From an uncultured Dehalococcoidia bacterium (GTDB lineage Bacteria > Chloroflexota > Dehalococcoidia > Lucifugimonadales > JAAXIE01): 64,000 bases of DNA. The DNA is taken from NCBI GenBank assembly GCA_951813255.1, contig OX638353.1, positions 3,272,782 through 3,336,781 of the forward strand. Direction: 5' to 3'. Both the position numbers and the translations under genes were made by a program. The notes beneath the pieces were generated by a model, which saw only the letters and a program-made list of their open reading frames with translations, had not been told where the DNA came from and did no database searches. Positions 17,438 through 25,988 of this stretch are shown here, one piece after another. Position 1 is the first letter of the stretch, and every line of letters begins with the position of its first letter.

Positions 17438-18619
17438 ATGCCTCCTAAACCCGTTCGCATCGGCATCATCGGTGCAGGGCGTGACATCCGCATCAACCTC
17501 ATTCCCGGTTGGCTGGCGATGGATGGAGTTGAAGTGGTGGGCGTGTGCAACCGCAGCCGTGCCTCCAGCCAGCGGGTGACCGATGAGTTCGGCATCCCCA
17601 AAGTGTACGACTCCTGGCAGGAACTGGTCGCCGACCCCGACACCAACGCCATCTGCATCGGCACTTTCCCGGATACTCACTGTAGGATGACCCTAGCAGC
17701 CTTGGCCGCCAACAAACATGTCCTGTGCGAGTCGCGCATGTCTCGCACCGCCTCAGAAGCCCGTGCCATGCTGCACTTCGCCCGCACCAAGCCGGGCCTA
17801 GTCACCCAAGTCGTGCCCGCGCCCTCTACCTTCCAAGTCGATAACGTGGTGATCGACTATATCAATAGCGGTGCCTTGGGTAAGCTGCTGTCGATAGATA
17901 TGTGGGTGGGTCGCTCTATCGACAACCAGCTAGCCGGCGGGTTCATCGATCAGGAGTCCCCCCTCGACTGGCGGCAGGACTGGGATGTCCATGGATACAA
18001 CGCTTTGGGTTTGGGCATCGTCTACGAGAATCTCGTGCGTTGGGTTGGCCCAGCCACCCGCGTGATGGCCAACTCCAAGACATTCGTGCCCGCCCGCCAC
18101 GACGATGATGGTGTCATGCGGGCCGTTAGGATGCCGGACCACATCGACGTGTTGTGCGACATGGCTTGCGGTGCGACGGCCCACCTAGCGGTGAGCCAGG
18201 CGACCGGTCTTGCACCATACAACGAGAGTTGGATTTTTGGCGCCGAGGGCACTTTGCGGGTAACCAGTTCCCTCATGACCAGTTACCGTGACAGGGAGGC
18301 CGAGTCCACTGGTATAGACGTGCCCAGCACACCGGAGCCGGAGGCTGACTCCACCTTTCGTGATGACGTCCACTATCGCGATCATCATCGCCTGCGGGTG
18401 CTCGCTGGCAAGCGTGGCGACACTGAATTAGCCGAGCTAGCCAACCCCGAGGAGTCTCAATACCGCTGGCGCGTCGCCGAAGAATTCGTCAACGCCATCC
18501 GCGGTCTGGAACCCGTTACTCGCACCTCTTTCGAGGCGGGCGTACAGTACATGGAGTTTCTTGAGGGGGTGGCCCTGAGCGCCCGTGACGGACGGGCCGT
18601 ACATCTGCCCCTAGCCTAG
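17438..18619 (+). CDS. Gfo/Idh/MocA-family NAD(P)-dependent oxidoreductase
   Basis: A 393-aa protein starting at the ATG at 17438, where the Rossmann strand begins (VRIGIIGAGRDIR, nucleotide loop GAG). The family motif region is present, with ESRMSRTASEAR in place of the usual EKP-containing motif, so the catalytic Lys is not obvious. A longer frame from 17345 overlaps the ATPase gene and adds an implausible N-terminus. The substrate is unknown; it may work on an intermediate of the surrounding oxidative pathways. Confidence 0.8.
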   Translation: MPPKPVRIGIIGAGRDIRINLIPGWLAMDGVEVVGVCNRSRASSQRVTDEFGIPKVYDSWQELVADPDTNAICIGTFPDTHCRMTLAALAANKHVLCESRMSRTASEARAMLHFARTKPGLVTQVVPAPSTFQVDNVVIDYINSGALGKLLSIDMWVGRSIDNQLAGGFIDQESPLDWRQDWDVHGYNALGLGIVYENLVRWVGPATRVMANSKTFVPARHDDDGVMRAVRMPDHIDVLCDMACGATAHLAVSQATGLAPYNESWIFGAEGTLRVTSSLMTSYRDREAESTGIDVPSTPEPEADSTFRDDVHYRDHHRLRVLAGKRGDTELAELANPEESQYRWRVAEEFVNAIRGLEPVTRTSFEAGVQYMEFLEGVALSARDGRAVHLPLA

Positions 18620-18650
18620 ACCTAACCCAGCATTCACCAGGAGACGAGTC

Positions 18651-18995
18651 GTGATAACTCATATCGTGACCCATTGGGTCAAGCCAGACCAAGTGGAGCG
18701 CGCCCTAGAGTTGTTCGAGCATAATGGCCGCGTAATCAAGAGCGTGCCCGGGTTGGTGCACCGGCAGATACTGCGCTCCACCACCGAGTCCCTGAGATTT
18801 ACGGCCATCAACACCTGGGAGAGCGAAGAAGCCTTCCAGCGGTGGATGGAGCATCCCGACCACATGCTGGACTCCTACGGCACCACGTTAAGTGGCCCAG
18901 CCGGGTCCGACTACTTTGAGAAATACAAGAACGCTGGCGACTTCGACTCCCGCCCCGCCGAATCCGACCGCTACGAGGTCATCCCCAACCCGTAG
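18651..18995 (+). CDS. Antibiotic-biosynthesis-monooxygenase (ABM) domain protein
   Basis: A 114-aa dimeric alpha-beta barrel-type protein. It begins with ITHIVTHWVKPDQVERALEL and has the central FTAINTWESEEAFQRWMEHPDH typical of ABM/YgiN-like proteins, which include cofactor-independent monooxygenases and heme-degrading enzymes. The start is GTG at 18651 with AGGAGA seven nt upstream. It follows the Gfo/Idh/MocA gene by 31 bp and is probably in the same transcript. The C-terminal 20 residues are extra. Confidence 0.75.
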   Translation: MITHIVTHWVKPDQVERALELFEHNGRVIKSVPGLVHRQILRSTTESLRFTAINTWESEEAFQRWMEHPDHMLDSYGTTLSGPAGSDYFEKYKNAGDFDSRPAESDRYEVIPNP

Positions 18996-19035
18996 CTATG
19001 ACCTTCCCAAGGAACCCGGCCCAAGCTCTTTCCGC

Positions 19036-20304
19036 CTACAGACGCGGCCTCTGATCTATCCACTTGTTCACTTGCTGCCGGCCCAGCTCTCGCAGCAACT
19101 CCTGGTCGGCATCCTCTGTGGCGGCGGGCGGCACGTCCAGCACGATGTCATGGGAGTAAGTTGGTGCAGGGTCGCCCTCCACGCCTACGCTGTGGACATC
19201 GGCGCCATCCTGCACTAGGCGGATGCCACGGCGTACCATATTACGCAGCATGGTGACGCCTCGGTCCGTGGAGGCTAAGTGCTCCAGGTCATGCACCGCG
19301 ATGGGGCGCTGGTTCACCTGTGCATCGTAGTCTCCCGGCACCCGCTGGCGCTCCTCATAGGGGCGGGAGTCGTCCTGCCCGAAGCCAGGGTTGGTCCTCA
19401 TTGGAAACGGCCCGCCTGCCTTGGTGCGGTGGAACCCGATTTGCATCGTGTTGGTGTCGTCCAGAGGTACCGTCCATGTCGTTGCCATGGGGTGGTTGAT
19501 TTCGGTGCGCTGCTCAATCGGCAGCAGGTTGGGCGGGAACTGGTGGATGTTGGGCGGGATGAAGTCGGCGATGCGTATCCATACCTTATCGCCCTTGCGG
19601 CGGGTGTCGATGTACACCGTGCCTACCGGCGTGTCCATGTAGTCCCACTCCGCCGGTATGGTGAGGTCTTCGGTGAAGCCGATGCTACCCGGCAGGGTGT
19701 GCAGATAAAGCAGGTGGGCGGCGTCCATGGAGTTCTCTTTTACCTGCAGCCAGTTGCAGGGCCAGTTGTAGCGGGGCCCGGCAATCATCTGATAGCCGTC
19801 CAGTCCGTAGGTGTCCAGCACAGGGAAGGGAGGCTTCTTGTCCGGCGGCCCCATGTATATGAATACCAAGCCTTGGTAGTCCAGCGCTGGGTATGCCCCA
19901 TGACACAGCCGGTCCTTCAGGGTGCTGTCGGCTGGCTCTCCTGGGGTTTCCATGATGCGCCCGTCCACATCGAACAGCCACCCGTGGTAGCAGCACCGGA
20001 TTCCCCGGTCGCTGACGATGCCGAACTCCAGCGAGGTGCCACGGTGAGGGCAGTGCAACTCCATGGCCCCTATCTGTCCGCTCTTGTCCTTGAAGATGAT
20101 CAGGTCCTCCCCAAGGATACGCGTCCTGATGGGTAGGTCCTTCAATTCATCGGTCATCACCACTGGCTGCCAGAAGCGCCGGAAGTACTCCCCACAAGGG
20201 GTGCCCGGCCCAACCCGTGCCAATTCGTCATCCGGTTGGGGCACCTCACGGTGGTGGTACGCTCCAAACTTCTGGGTCAGGAAAGGTGCACGTGTGGTGG
20301 TCAT
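19036..20304 (-). CDS. Rieske oxygenase, phthalate-dioxygenase type, paralogue A
   Basis: A 422-aa alpha-only Rieske non-heme iron oxygenase. The [2Fe-2S] ligands are C85/H87 (CPHRGTSLEFG) and C104/H107 (CCYHGW). The iron site is NSMDAAHLLYLH (D194, H197, H202). Similarity in layout is to phthalate 4,5-dioxygenase oxygenase components, which work with an FMN/ferredoxin reductase (not in the window). AGGAGG precedes the ATG. It is convergent with the ABM gene and follows a close paralogue (20373-21668) on the same strand, 68 bp apart. Confidence 0.9.
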   Translation of the reverse strand: MTTTRAPFLTQKFGAYHHREVPQPDDELARVGPGTPCGEYFRRFWQPVVMTDELKDLPIRTRILGEDLIIFKDKSGQIGAMELHCPHRGTSLEFGIVSDRGIRCCYHGWLFDVDGRIMETPGEPADSTLKDRLCHGAYPALDYQGLVFIYMGPPDKKPPFPVLDTYGLDGYQMIAGPRYNWPCNWLQVKENSMDAAHLLYLHTLPGSIGFTEDLTIPAEWDYMDTPVGTVYIDTRRKGDKVWIRIADFIPPNIHQFPPNLLPIEQRTEINHPMATTWTVPLDDTNTMQIGFHRTKAGGPFPMRTNPGFGQDDSRPYEERQRVPGDYDAQVNQRPIAVHDLEHLASTDRGVTMLRNMVRRGIRLVQDGADVHSVGVEGDPAPTYSHDIVLDVPPAATEDADQELLRELGRQQVNKWIDQRPRL

Positions 20305-20372
20305 TGAAGGACCTCCTCTCTATGCCGGGGTCGGTCTTCCTTTGAGGTAAATTCGCGCTGTCTAGGCGGACA

Positions 20373-21668
20373 CTACTCCAACGTAGGCGGGTTGTCGATG
20401 TATTCCTGGGCCACCCGGCGTCCCGTCTCTCGGACCAACTCCGCATCGGCCTCTTCAGTGGAAGCGCGGGGTACGCGGACCACGGTGTCGTTGGCATAGG
20501 TGCGCACCACACCGTTGGTACGCACCAACTCCTTCGGGTCCCTGCCTTCCTGTACCGCGCGGATCCCTTGGCGCACCAAGTTGCGCATCATGATCACGCC
20601 CCGATCCGTGGTGGCTAGGTGCTCCAAGCCGTGACGCGACATGCGCCAGAAGATGCTGGTGAAGGCGTCGAAGTCGCTGGGCATGCGCTGCCGTTCCTCG
20701 TACGTGCGGTTCTCCTCCGACTGCCCGAAGGTGAGCACCGGAGGACGCTGGGGCCGTGCCCACTCCTCGTCAGTGTAGTGCCGGACGCGCAGGTTTACCG
20801 TGTTGTAATTGTCCACGGGCACCGACCACTGGGTCAGCCACGGGCGCAGGAAGGGGTGCTCCGACTTGCCGTCCTCGGAGTTAGAGGGCACTTGGTGGAC
20901 GTTGGGGGCCATGAAGTCATTCATGCGGACCCATACGTTTTCCCCCACCCGCCGGCTGGCGACGTACACCAGTCCCAGTGGCGTCTCCAGGAAGTCCAAC
21001 TCGGGGATGATGCCGAATTCATCGGTGAACTGTCTTCCCGACACGATGGTGTGCAGGAAGGCAGTATGGGCCGGGTCCATGCTGTTTTCCTTGATTTGAA
21101 GCCAGTTGCAGGGCATGAAGTGTTTGCCGCCGGTGACTGATGACTGGCGGTAGCCCGGCTGTCCCTCGCCCACCAGCGAGTCATAAAGGGGGAAGGGAGG
21201 CTTTTTGTCGGCAGGCCCCATGTAAGCGAACACCAAGCCCTTGTGCTCCAGGACGGGATAAGCCCCGTGGCACAGCCGATCCTTGAGGGTGCTGTCGGGC
21301 GGCTCGCCCGGCGTCTCCAGAATGCGGCCGTCCACATCCATCAACCAGCCGTGGTAGCAGCAGCGGATGCCCTGCTCGGATATGAGGCCGAACTCCAGAG
21401 AAGTGCCCCGGTGGGGACAATGCATCTCCACTAAGCCGGTCCGTCCGTTCAGGTCGCGGAAGGCCACCAGTTCTTCGTCCATGATTTTCAGGGCCAAGGG
21501 AAAGTTAGTGAGCTCTTCCGAGGCGCAGACCGGTTGCCAGAAACGGCGCAAATACTCCCCGCCGGGTGTTCCCGGACCGACATGGGTCATCTCCGTGTCT
21601 TCGTGGGGGACGTCGCGATGGTAGTAGGCCCCGAAGGGCGTATTCAGGAAGGGTGCTCGTGTCGTCAT
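20373..21668 (-). CDS. Rieske oxygenase, phthalate-dioxygenase type, paralogue B
   Basis: A 431-aa enzyme when started at the ATG at 21668 (GGAGG seven nt upstream); upstream in-frame codons to 21725 are unlikely to be translated. It begins MTTRAPFLNTPFGAYYHRD, almost as in the paralogues at 19036 and 42766. Rieske ligands are C84/H86 and C103/H106; the iron site is NSMDPAHTAFLHT. First gene of a two-gene minus-strand unit, divergent from the peptide-binding protein genes. Confidence 0.9.
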   Translation of the reverse strand: MTTRAPFLNTPFGAYYHRDVPHEDTEMTHVGPGTPGGEYLRRFWQPVCASEELTNFPLALKIMDEELVAFRDLNGRTGLVEMHCPHRGTSLEFGLISEQGIRCCYHGWLMDVDGRILETPGEPPDSTLKDRLCHGAYPVLEHKGLVFAYMGPADKKPPFPLYDSLVGEGQPGYRQSSVTGGKHFMPCNWLQIKENSMDPAHTAFLHTIVSGRQFTDEFGIIPELDFLETPLGLVYVASRRVGENVWVRMNDFMAPNVHQVPSNSEDGKSEHPFLRPWLTQWSVPVDNYNTVNLRVRHYTDEEWARPQRPPVLTFGQSEENRTYEERQRMPSDFDAFTSIFWRMSRHGLEHLATTDRGVIMMRNLVRQGIRAVQEGRDPKELVRTNGVVRTYANDTVVRVPRASTEEADAELVRETGRRVAQEYIDNPPTLE

Positions 21669-21837
21669 GGAGCGAACCTCCAAAGCTAGCACTGGAAAAC
21701 GAACGCGTCCAGACAGGGCGCACAAATTGCAAGGTTGATTTGGATACTAGGCAGCAGCCCAACCTATGTCAAGCTGGCCTCTTAGCTGGGGAATGACCTC
21801 GATTGCTGCCGGAAATCATGCCGCTGTTGACGGCCTA

Positions 21838-21866
21838 TTGACAGTCAAAGGCCCCTAGGATACTTT
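21838..21866 (+). promoter_or_regulatory. Putative sigma-70-type promoter before binding protein 1
   Basis: TTGACA (21838-21843) is followed after exactly 17 nt by TACTTT (21861-21866), about 90 nt upstream of the ATG at 21955. The -35 is a perfect match and the -10 a weak one. The rest of the 286-bp divergent gap shows no other clear structure. Confidence 0.45.
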
Positions 21867-21954
21867 ACCCTATCCTCATATCAGGTGGTCCTACTAGGCG
21901 ATAATCCGGCGATAGACCCATGGAGCTAGTGCAAAAACGGTTCTGGAGGTCGGC

Positions 21955-23838
21955 ATGTTCGGTGTATTCAATCGTAGGCTACTCACTTTTGGACTACTGC
22001 TCATCTTGGTGGCGATCATCATCGCCTGCGGCGAAGAGGCCACTCCCACCGATGTGCCCGCACCCACCCAGGCAGCCGTGCAGGCTCCTACCCCTGCTGC
22101 CACAGTGCCATCCGCCACAACTGCAGCCACTGCTGTGGCGGTGCCGGCGCCAGCCCCGGCGGCGACTCCCACACCGGTAGCGGCTCCCGTCGCCGCCCCA
22201 TCTCCCACTCCCCAAGCCATGGTGGGCCCCTCCGGGTCTCTCAATGTGGGCATGGCTGAAGTGGCCCCCGTATCTCACGTCCTGCACCTGCAGACGTACA
22301 GCTCCTTCAAATACGACACGCTGATGACCCACGAGACCATGTTCCGGCGAGACCAAGACGCCAACCTGCATCCAATGTTAGTCAAAGAGTGGGACGTGGA
22401 CCCCGCCGGTCTGGTCTGGACATTCCACTTCGAGGAGGGTGTCCCTTGGCATACAACCTTCGGTGAATGGGGCGAGTTCAGTGCTGACGACTTCATCTTC
22501 AGCTTGGAAAACGTGACCACCGAGGGTTCTAGGCACGGCAACGCTGGCAGAGTGAGGCGAGACTTTTTCTGCGACGGTTGCTCTCTGACCTTGGTCGATG
22601 ACTACACGGTGCGGCTGGAGCGCCCCACCGTAAGCGTGCAGATCACTTGGCACAGCTTCCGCAACGGCGGCAGTTCGGTGGGCATGATTAGCAGGAAGCA
22701 CGTGGAGACCGTTGGTGAAGACGAGGCCAACTTCCAGTCGGTGGGCACCGGCTCTTGGGCGCTGGTGGAAGCCAAGACCGACGACTTCCGTCGCGTCGAG
22801 GCCGTGGAGGACCACTGGCGCAAGACGCCTGCGTTCAAGGAGATGACTTGGATTCAATTCGGAGAGGAGTCCACCCGGCTGGCCAACTTCATGACCGGTG
22901 ACTTGGATACAGGCCAGTTCTCCCTTGATTCGATTGCCGAAATCAAGGAGCAGACACCTGAAGGCGTGGAATACATGGCCTTTCCCGGACAGATACTCTG
23001 GCGCTTCAACCAGATGGGGCACAACTACTTCAACGACCACGAGTCGCACCATGGCGACAACCCGCCGGTGCCACTGGGCGACCCCGCCTTCAGTTGTGAC
23101 ATTCCTTACATCTCCTGCAATCGCGACCTCAATTCCGAGGAGTGGATCAATGCGCGGAAGGTGCGCCGTGCTCTGAACATTTCCATCGACCGCCAGAAGC
23201 TGGTCAACAACCTCGCCTTTGGCGAGGGTGAGCCTTGGTACGTCAACTACTGGACCAAGGCGCAGATAGATAAGTGGGGTTTGGACGACTGGACGATTCC
23301 CTACGACGTCGAAATGGCCAAGGAACTCTTGGCTGACGCTGGTTATCCTGATGGGTTCGAGTTGGACATGATAGTCACCGACCGACCGCCTGGAAGCGAC
23401 ATCGTGGGCCAAGCCGTGGCCACCATGTGGCAGGGGATCGGGGTCGATGTCAAGATTGAGAGGCTGCCCTACGTCGCCTATCGCCCTACCCTTGTTAACC
23501 GCACGGCCACCCAGTACCACTCGTACAACAATACGCCCTCGACACCGGAGCCGTTGAACTTCTACGGCGTGTTCCACTCTACGGCCAACGGGTTTAACTT
23601 CGGTACCCAGCACCCTGACTTGGAAACCTTGCTGGACAAGGCTGCCGCCACCCCCGACGAATCGGAGCGGTTCGCTGTTCAGATCGAAATAGCCAAGTGG
23701 CTTTTCGACCAGGAGTTGGCGATCCCTCTCTTCGGAGAGAATATGGTCTGGCCCCTGTCCGCTAGGTTGGGTCATTGGGAGGTTGGAGCGGGCACCATTG
23801 ACTGGCTGGGTAACTGGGAAGACGCGCCACACAGGTAG
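21955..23838 (+). CDS. Family 5 extracellular solute-binding lipoprotein 1
   Basis: A 627-aa ABC-transporter binding protein of the dipeptide/oligopeptide/nickel type (SBP_bac_5). The signal peptide ends in IIIAC with Cys25 as lipidation site, followed by a roughly 65-residue Ala/Pro/Thr/Val linker. The ligand-binding domain has EWDVDPAGLVWTFHFEEGVPWH and a RRALNISIDRQKLV motif typical of the family. GGAGG lies five nt before the ATG. No permease or ATPase gene accompanies this or the two following paralogues, so transporter subunits must be elsewhere. Confidence 0.9.
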   Translation: MFGVFNRRLLTFGLLLILVAIIIACGEEATPTDVPAPTQAAVQAPTPAATVPSATTAATAVAVPAPAPAATPTPVAAPVAAPSPTPQAMVGPSGSLNVGMAEVAPVSHVLHLQTYSSFKYDTLMTHETMFRRDQDANLHPMLVKEWDVDPAGLVWTFHFEEGVPWHTTFGEWGEFSADDFIFSLENVTTEGSRHGNAGRVRRDFFCDGCSLTLVDDYTVRLERPTVSVQITWHSFRNGGSSVGMISRKHVETVGEDEANFQSVGTGSWALVEAKTDDFRRVEAVEDHWRKTPAFKEMTWIQFGEESTRLANFMTGDLDTGQFSLDSIAEIKEQTPEGVEYMAFPGQILWRFNQMGHNYFNDHESHHGDNPPVPLGDPAFSCDIPYISCNRDLNSEEWINARKVRRALNISIDRQKLVNNLAFGEGEPWYVNYWTKAQIDKWGLDDWTIPYDVEMAKELLADAGYPDGFELDMIVTDRPPGSDIVGQAVATMWQGIGVDVKIERLPYVAYRPTLVNRTATQYHSYNNTPSTPEPLNFYGVFHSTANGFNFGTQHPDLETLLDKAAATPDESERFAVQIEIAKWLFDQELAIPLFGENMVWPLSARLGHWEVGAGTIDWLGNWEDAPHR

Positions 23839-23910
23839 TAGCCCCGTCTCGAAGAGTCCACAAAGAGAAGTCCCGGACGGTAGGCTGGGAATTCTCGTGT
23901 GCACATAAGC

Positions 23911-23963
23911 CGCGCACGCCAGTTTCTCGTAGGCTTGCGCGCGAATTTGTCAGGGATAGGAGG
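23911..23963 (+). promoter_or_regulatory. Leader hairpin motif shared by binding proteins 2 and 3
   Basis: GCGCACGC (23912-23919) and GCTTGCGC (23933-23940) form an imperfect inverted repeat (one mismatch) within a stretch conserved at 25929-25980 before the next paralogue: CGCACGCCAGTTT, then GCTTGCGCGCGAATTT, then an AGG-rich ribosome binding site. Equal arm spacing (21 nt) in both copies argues for a selected or recently duplicated control element. Confidence 0.5.
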
Positions 23964-23969
23964 TTATGG

Positions 23970-25856
23970 ATGCTGGGTATAGTCAACAGTAGATTCATCT
24001 TCTTGGGGCTTCTCCTGGTCCTCGCGGCGATCATCATCGCGTGTGGCGAGGAAGCGACCCCCACAGCCGAGCCTGACGCTGCACCGGCTGCACCGACTGC
24101 TGCCGCCGCTCCTACAGCCGCTGCAGCACCAACAGAGGCGGCAGCCACAACCGCCGCCGTCGTCCCGGCGCCTGCTGCGCCGACCCCGGCAGCAACGCCC
24201 GCCCCCGCTGCCGTGCCTACCCCTGCGATGACGGAAGGACCACAAGGGCACCTCAAGGTAGGTATGGCTGAAGTGGCGCCTATTCAACATGTGCTGCACC
24301 TTCAGACCTACAGTGCTCTTAAGTACGACACCCTGCTCACCCACGAGCCTATGTTCCGCAGAGACAAGGACGACAACCTGCACGGGCTTTTGGTGAAAGA
24401 GTGGACCGTTGATCCCGCTGGGTTGGTACACACATTCAAGCTACAGGAAGGAGTCGCTTGGCACAGTAGCCGGTTTGGCGACTGGGGTGAGTTCAGCGCC
24501 GACGACTTCCTGTTCAGCTTAGCCAACGTGAGCACCGAGGGTTCCCGCCATCCTAGGGCGGGACGCATACGCAAGAATTTCACCTGCCCCGAGTGCGAAC
24601 TCACCAAGATCGATGACTACACCGTGCAACTGGTTCGCCCGACGCTCAGTGTAGAAATGACTTGGGACAGCTTCCGCAACGGTGGCGGTTCCGTGGCCAT
24701 GATCAGCAAGAAGCATGTCGAAACCGTAGGCGAAGAAGAGGCCAACTTCCAGTCCGTGGGCACCGGCTCATGGGAGCTAGTGGAAGCTAAGACCGATGAC
24801 TTCCGGCGGGTTGAAGCCGTTGAGGACCACTGGCGTAAGACTCCCGAATTCGCCGAGATGACCTGGATTCAGTTCGGTGAGGAGTCCACTCGTTTGGCCA
24901 ACTTCCTTACGGGGGAGTTGGATACTGGCCAGTTCGCTTTGGATTCCATCGAAGAGGTCAAACGGACACCCCCCGATGGCGTGGACTACATGGTCTTCCC
25001 CGGCCAGATACTCTGGCGCTTCAATATGATGGGCCACAACTACTACAACGACCACGAGTCCCATCACGGGGAAAAGCCGCAGGTGCCCCTGGGCGACCCC
25101 GCCTTCCAGTGCGAACTGCCCTACATCTCCTGTGACCGCGATTTGGACTCGCAGGAGTGGATCGACGCTCGTAACGTCCGCCGTGCCCTCAACATAGCTA
25201 TCGACCGCCAGAAGCTGGTCAACAACCTAGCCTTCGGCGAGGGCGAACCTTGGTACGTCAACTACTGGGATAAGTCCCAGATCGACAAATGGGGTCTGAC
25301 GGACATCACTATCCCCTACGACATCGAAGAGGCCAAGAAGTTGCTGGCCGACGCTGGCTACGAGGGCGGCTTTGAGATGGACATGGTCGTCACCGACCGT
25401 CCGCCAGGAAGCAACACCGTGGGCACGGCAGTCCTGACAATGTGGCAGGACATCGGAGTAGAGGCCACCATATCCCAGTTGCCCTACGTGGCCTACAGGC
25501 CCACGCTGGTCAACCGCACTGCGGCCCAGTACCACTCCTACAACAACACGCCGTCCAGCCCGGAGCCACTGAACTACTACAGTGTGTTCCATTCCACGGC
25601 TAACGGGTTCAACTTCGGCGCCCAGCACCCTGTGCTGGAAGAGATGATCAACGAGGCTGCCAAGACTGCTGACGAAGCGGCCCGTTTCGTCATCGAAGAG
25701 GAGATTGCTCGATGGCTGCACGCTCAGGAGTTGGCCATCCCGCTGTTCGGTGAGAACATGGTATGGCCCCTGTCCGATAAGGTCGGACGCTGGGAAGTGG
25801 GCACAGGCAACATCGACTGGCTCGGTGACTGGGAACACGCCCCACACCGCAACTAG
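23970..25856 (+). CDS. Family 5 extracellular solute-binding lipoprotein 2
   Basis: A 628-aa tandem paralogue of the preceding gene, with lipobox IIIAC (Cys25) and an Ala/Pro/Thr linker. The domain plan is the same, including RRALNIAIDRQKLVNNLAFGEGEPWYVNYW-like text (conserved in all three copies; quoted here only in part: RRALNIAIDRQKLV). It is closer to copy 3 than to copy 1, both in the signal peptide and in the shared leader. Loops that would contact ligand vary between copies, which suggests diversified substrate range. A strong terminator follows. Confidence 0.9.
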   Translation: MLGIVNSRFIFLGLLLVLAAIIIACGEEATPTAEPDAAPAAPTAAAAPTAAAAPTEAAATTAAVVPAPAAPTPAATPAPAAVPTPAMTEGPQGHLKVGMAEVAPIQHVLHLQTYSALKYDTLLTHEPMFRRDKDDNLHGLLVKEWTVDPAGLVHTFKLQEGVAWHSSRFGDWGEFSADDFLFSLANVSTEGSRHPRAGRIRKNFTCPECELTKIDDYTVQLVRPTLSVEMTWDSFRNGGGSVAMISKKHVETVGEEEANFQSVGTGSWELVEAKTDDFRRVEAVEDHWRKTPEFAEMTWIQFGEESTRLANFLTGELDTGQFALDSIEEVKRTPPDGVDYMVFPGQILWRFNMMGHNYYNDHESHHGEKPQVPLGDPAFQCELPYISCDRDLDSQEWIDARNVRRALNIAIDRQKLVNNLAFGEGEPWYVNYWDKSQIDKWGLTDITIPYDIEEAKKLLADAGYEGGFEMDMVVTDRPPGSNTVGTAVLTMWQDIGVEATISQLPYVAYRPTLVNRTAAQYHSYNNTPSSPEPLNYYSVFHSTANGFNFGAQHPVLEEMINEAAKTADEAARFVIEEEIARWLHAQELAIPLFGENMVWPLSDKVGRWEVGTGNIDWLGDWEHAPHRN

Positions 25857-25882
25857 CGGGCAGCCTAAGTCGCTAACCTGGG

Positions 25883-25914
25883 AAGCCCCGGCCCCACTGG
25901 CCGGGGCTTTGTTT
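25883..25914 (+). terminator. Intrinsic terminator after binding protein 2
   Basis: AAGCCCCGGCC (25883-25893) pairs perfectly with GGCCGGGGCTT (25899-25909) across a five-nt loop and is followed by TGTTTT. It separates the second and third binding-protein genes, so the third has its own promoter. Confidence 0.85.
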
Positions 25915-25928
25915 TGGCCCTCGCAAGA

Positions 25929-25982
25929 CGCGCACGCCAGTTTGTGGTAAGCTTGCGCGCGAATTTCTAAGGGATTTAGGAG
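25929..25982 (+). promoter_or_regulatory. Second copy of the binding-protein leader motif
   Basis: GCGCACGC (25930-25937) and GCTTGCGC (25951-25958) repeat the inverted arms seen at 23912-23940 with identical spacing, followed by GAATTTCTAAGGG and an AGGAGG site before the ATG. As it lies directly after a terminator, it probably contains or immediately follows the promoter of binding protein 3. Confidence 0.5.
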
Positions 25983-25988
25983 GTATGG

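Noticed and set aside
22378..23904. 508-codon minus-strand frame
   Set aside because: It mirrors the first peptide-binding protein; similar mirror frames arise in the paralogues because of GC-biased third positions.
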